Of a DNA stretch of 64,000 bases, positions 63,367-64,000 are shown piece after piece. The translations under genes and the position numbers were made by a program. Position 1 is the first letter of the stretch. Each line of letters opens with the position of its first letter. The notes under the pieces are model-generated. The model searched no databases and was not told the DNA's origin. It saw only the letters and a list, made by a program, of their open reading frames with translations. This DNA is from Promethearchaeia archaeon (GTDB taxonomy: Archaea > Asgardarchaeota > Lokiarchaeia > Sigyniarchaeales > SOKP01): positions 124,001-188,000 of the forward strand of contig JAHQWG010000016.1 in assembly GCA_029856045.1 (NCBI GenBank), in the 5' to 3' direction.

Positions 63367-64000
63367 ATGAGTGAAATTAGCGGAAATATATTTAGAGATA
63401 CTAAAAGTGATAAAAAACGTGAAAAAAAATCAGACACTTTGAAAGAAGTTAGTGATAACTATGTTTCATATGAGGAATTTATGAAAACCGTTAAAAAAAC
63501 GAGAATTTTGCCTTACTCTTATAAAAAGTTTCCACATTTTGATGAAAGATCTCCAGAACAACTAATAGAAGATATAGAAGCAGGTAAAAAGAAAGTTGAG
63601 ATTGAAACTGAGCAGATTTTTGATAGGCACTCTGGTGTTCTTAATGTAGATAAGGCTGAAGAAAGTAACAAACACGTTTCTTATGAGGATTTTTTAAGAA
63701 GGGTTAAAAAAACCAGAGTCACACCTCTCTCTACAGGAAGTTTGCCAAATTTTGAAATGAAACCTCAAGAACAAACCATAAAAGATAGTACTGGTGCTAA
63801 AAAGAAAGTTGAAGATGATAACGAAAATATATTGGTATTTAAATCTAAAAATGATTCAGAAAAAATTGATAAGACCTCAGAAAAAGTAGAAAATAAAACA
63901 AAAAAAGAGCCTATTAAAAATAGTGATGTAAAAGTAAAAGTGGAAAAATCAAAAGTTGAAGAGGAGAAGAGAAAAGAGACTTCAAAATCTTCAGAAGAAA
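63367..64000 (+). CDS. Lysine/glutamate-rich protein, 5' part only
   Basis: The frame opens with ATG at 63367 (MSEISGNIFRDTKSDKKRE) and is open to the window end, 211 codons without a stop, so the gene continues beyond. The sequence is highly charged and probably disordered. It carries an internal duplication of about 34 residues: YVSYEEFMKTVKKTRILPYS near residue 34 and HVSYEDFLRRVKKTRVTPLS near residue 103, each followed by a short FPHFDERSPEQ or LPNFEMKPQEQ element. These look like two short linear motifs for a repeated binding partner. No domain is recognised; a coiled-coil or a nucleoid-like role is possible. Confidence 0.6.
   Translation, partial: MSEISGNIFRDTKSDKKREKKSDTLKEVSDNYVSYEEFMKTVKKTRILPYSYKKFPHFDERSPEQLIEDIEAGKKKVEIETEQIFDRHSGVLNVDKAEESNKHVSYEDFLRRVKKTRVTPLSTGSLPNFEMKPQEQTIKDSTGAKKKVEDDNENILVFKSKNDSEKIDKTSEKVENKTKKEPIKNSDVKVKVEKSKVEEEKRKETSKSSEE

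Overview
The window is very AT-rich archaeal chromosome and looks like an Asgard (Lokiarchaeia-type) lineage. Archaeal markers are the 16S rRNA, RNase P proteins Pop5 and Rpp30, L15e, S17e, two TFB genes, Orc1/Cdc6, thermosome, ABCE1, class I LysRS, a Sec11-type signal peptidase and Tsr3. Asgard-like traits are three MglA-type small GTPases, several roadblock/longin-like proteins, a V4R (TRAPP-like) protein and a protease with the domain layout of eukaryotic site-1 protease. The assignment is inference from gene content; no database was searched.

Layout. 1-6.5 kb (mostly minus): a surface protein whose frame stays open beyond its stop, an RNase P/L15e cluster, a wreck of an inositol-phosphate synthase gene, and a longin-like protein. 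6.8-14.7 kb: HAD hydrolase, nitrilase, an endonuclease V relative lacking its catalytic residues, a degenerate Orc1/Cdc6 relative, TFB, left-handed beta-helix protein, NIF3, HIT and an MglA-like GTPase. 14.8-28.8 kb: giant subtilase, class II aldolase, small regulators, a surface protein with three near-identical 315-bp repeats, ABCE1, LysRS, signal peptidase. 28.9-35.5 kb: L23-L4-L3 detached from the rest of the S10 cluster, a divergent TFB, a tRNA methylthiotransferase, tRNA-Glu, S17e, and a probable RNase P RNA. 36-45.9 kb: an Orc1/Cdc6 gene without an ordinary start codon, then a Tad/Epd-like pilus locus (prepilin peptidase, secretion ATPase, platform protein, Flp-like pilin), with the SRP RNA and a V4R protein between. 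46-52 kb: a GTPase, a C/D-box guide RNA, a coiled-coil protein, and a GTPase/unknown/roadblock operon. 52.2-64 kb: 16S rRNA with tRNA-Ala but no 23S, a roadblock-like gene overlapping that tRNA, a 39-residue membrane protein, an Obg/OLA1-type GTPase with a damaged start, a membrane HerA/VirD4-like ATPase, thermosome, Tsr3, a roadblock-like protein, tRNA-Leu, tRNA-Glu, and a truncated lysine-rich protein at the edge.

The signals I rate highest are: introns in the 3' half of the D-arm in three different tRNAs; the site-1-protease-like architecture; the dead endonuclease V; essential-looking genes (Orc1/Cdc6, Obg-type GTPase) with no ATG, GTG or TTG in front of their P-loops; and the compact GTPase-roadblock module with an unknown third member.
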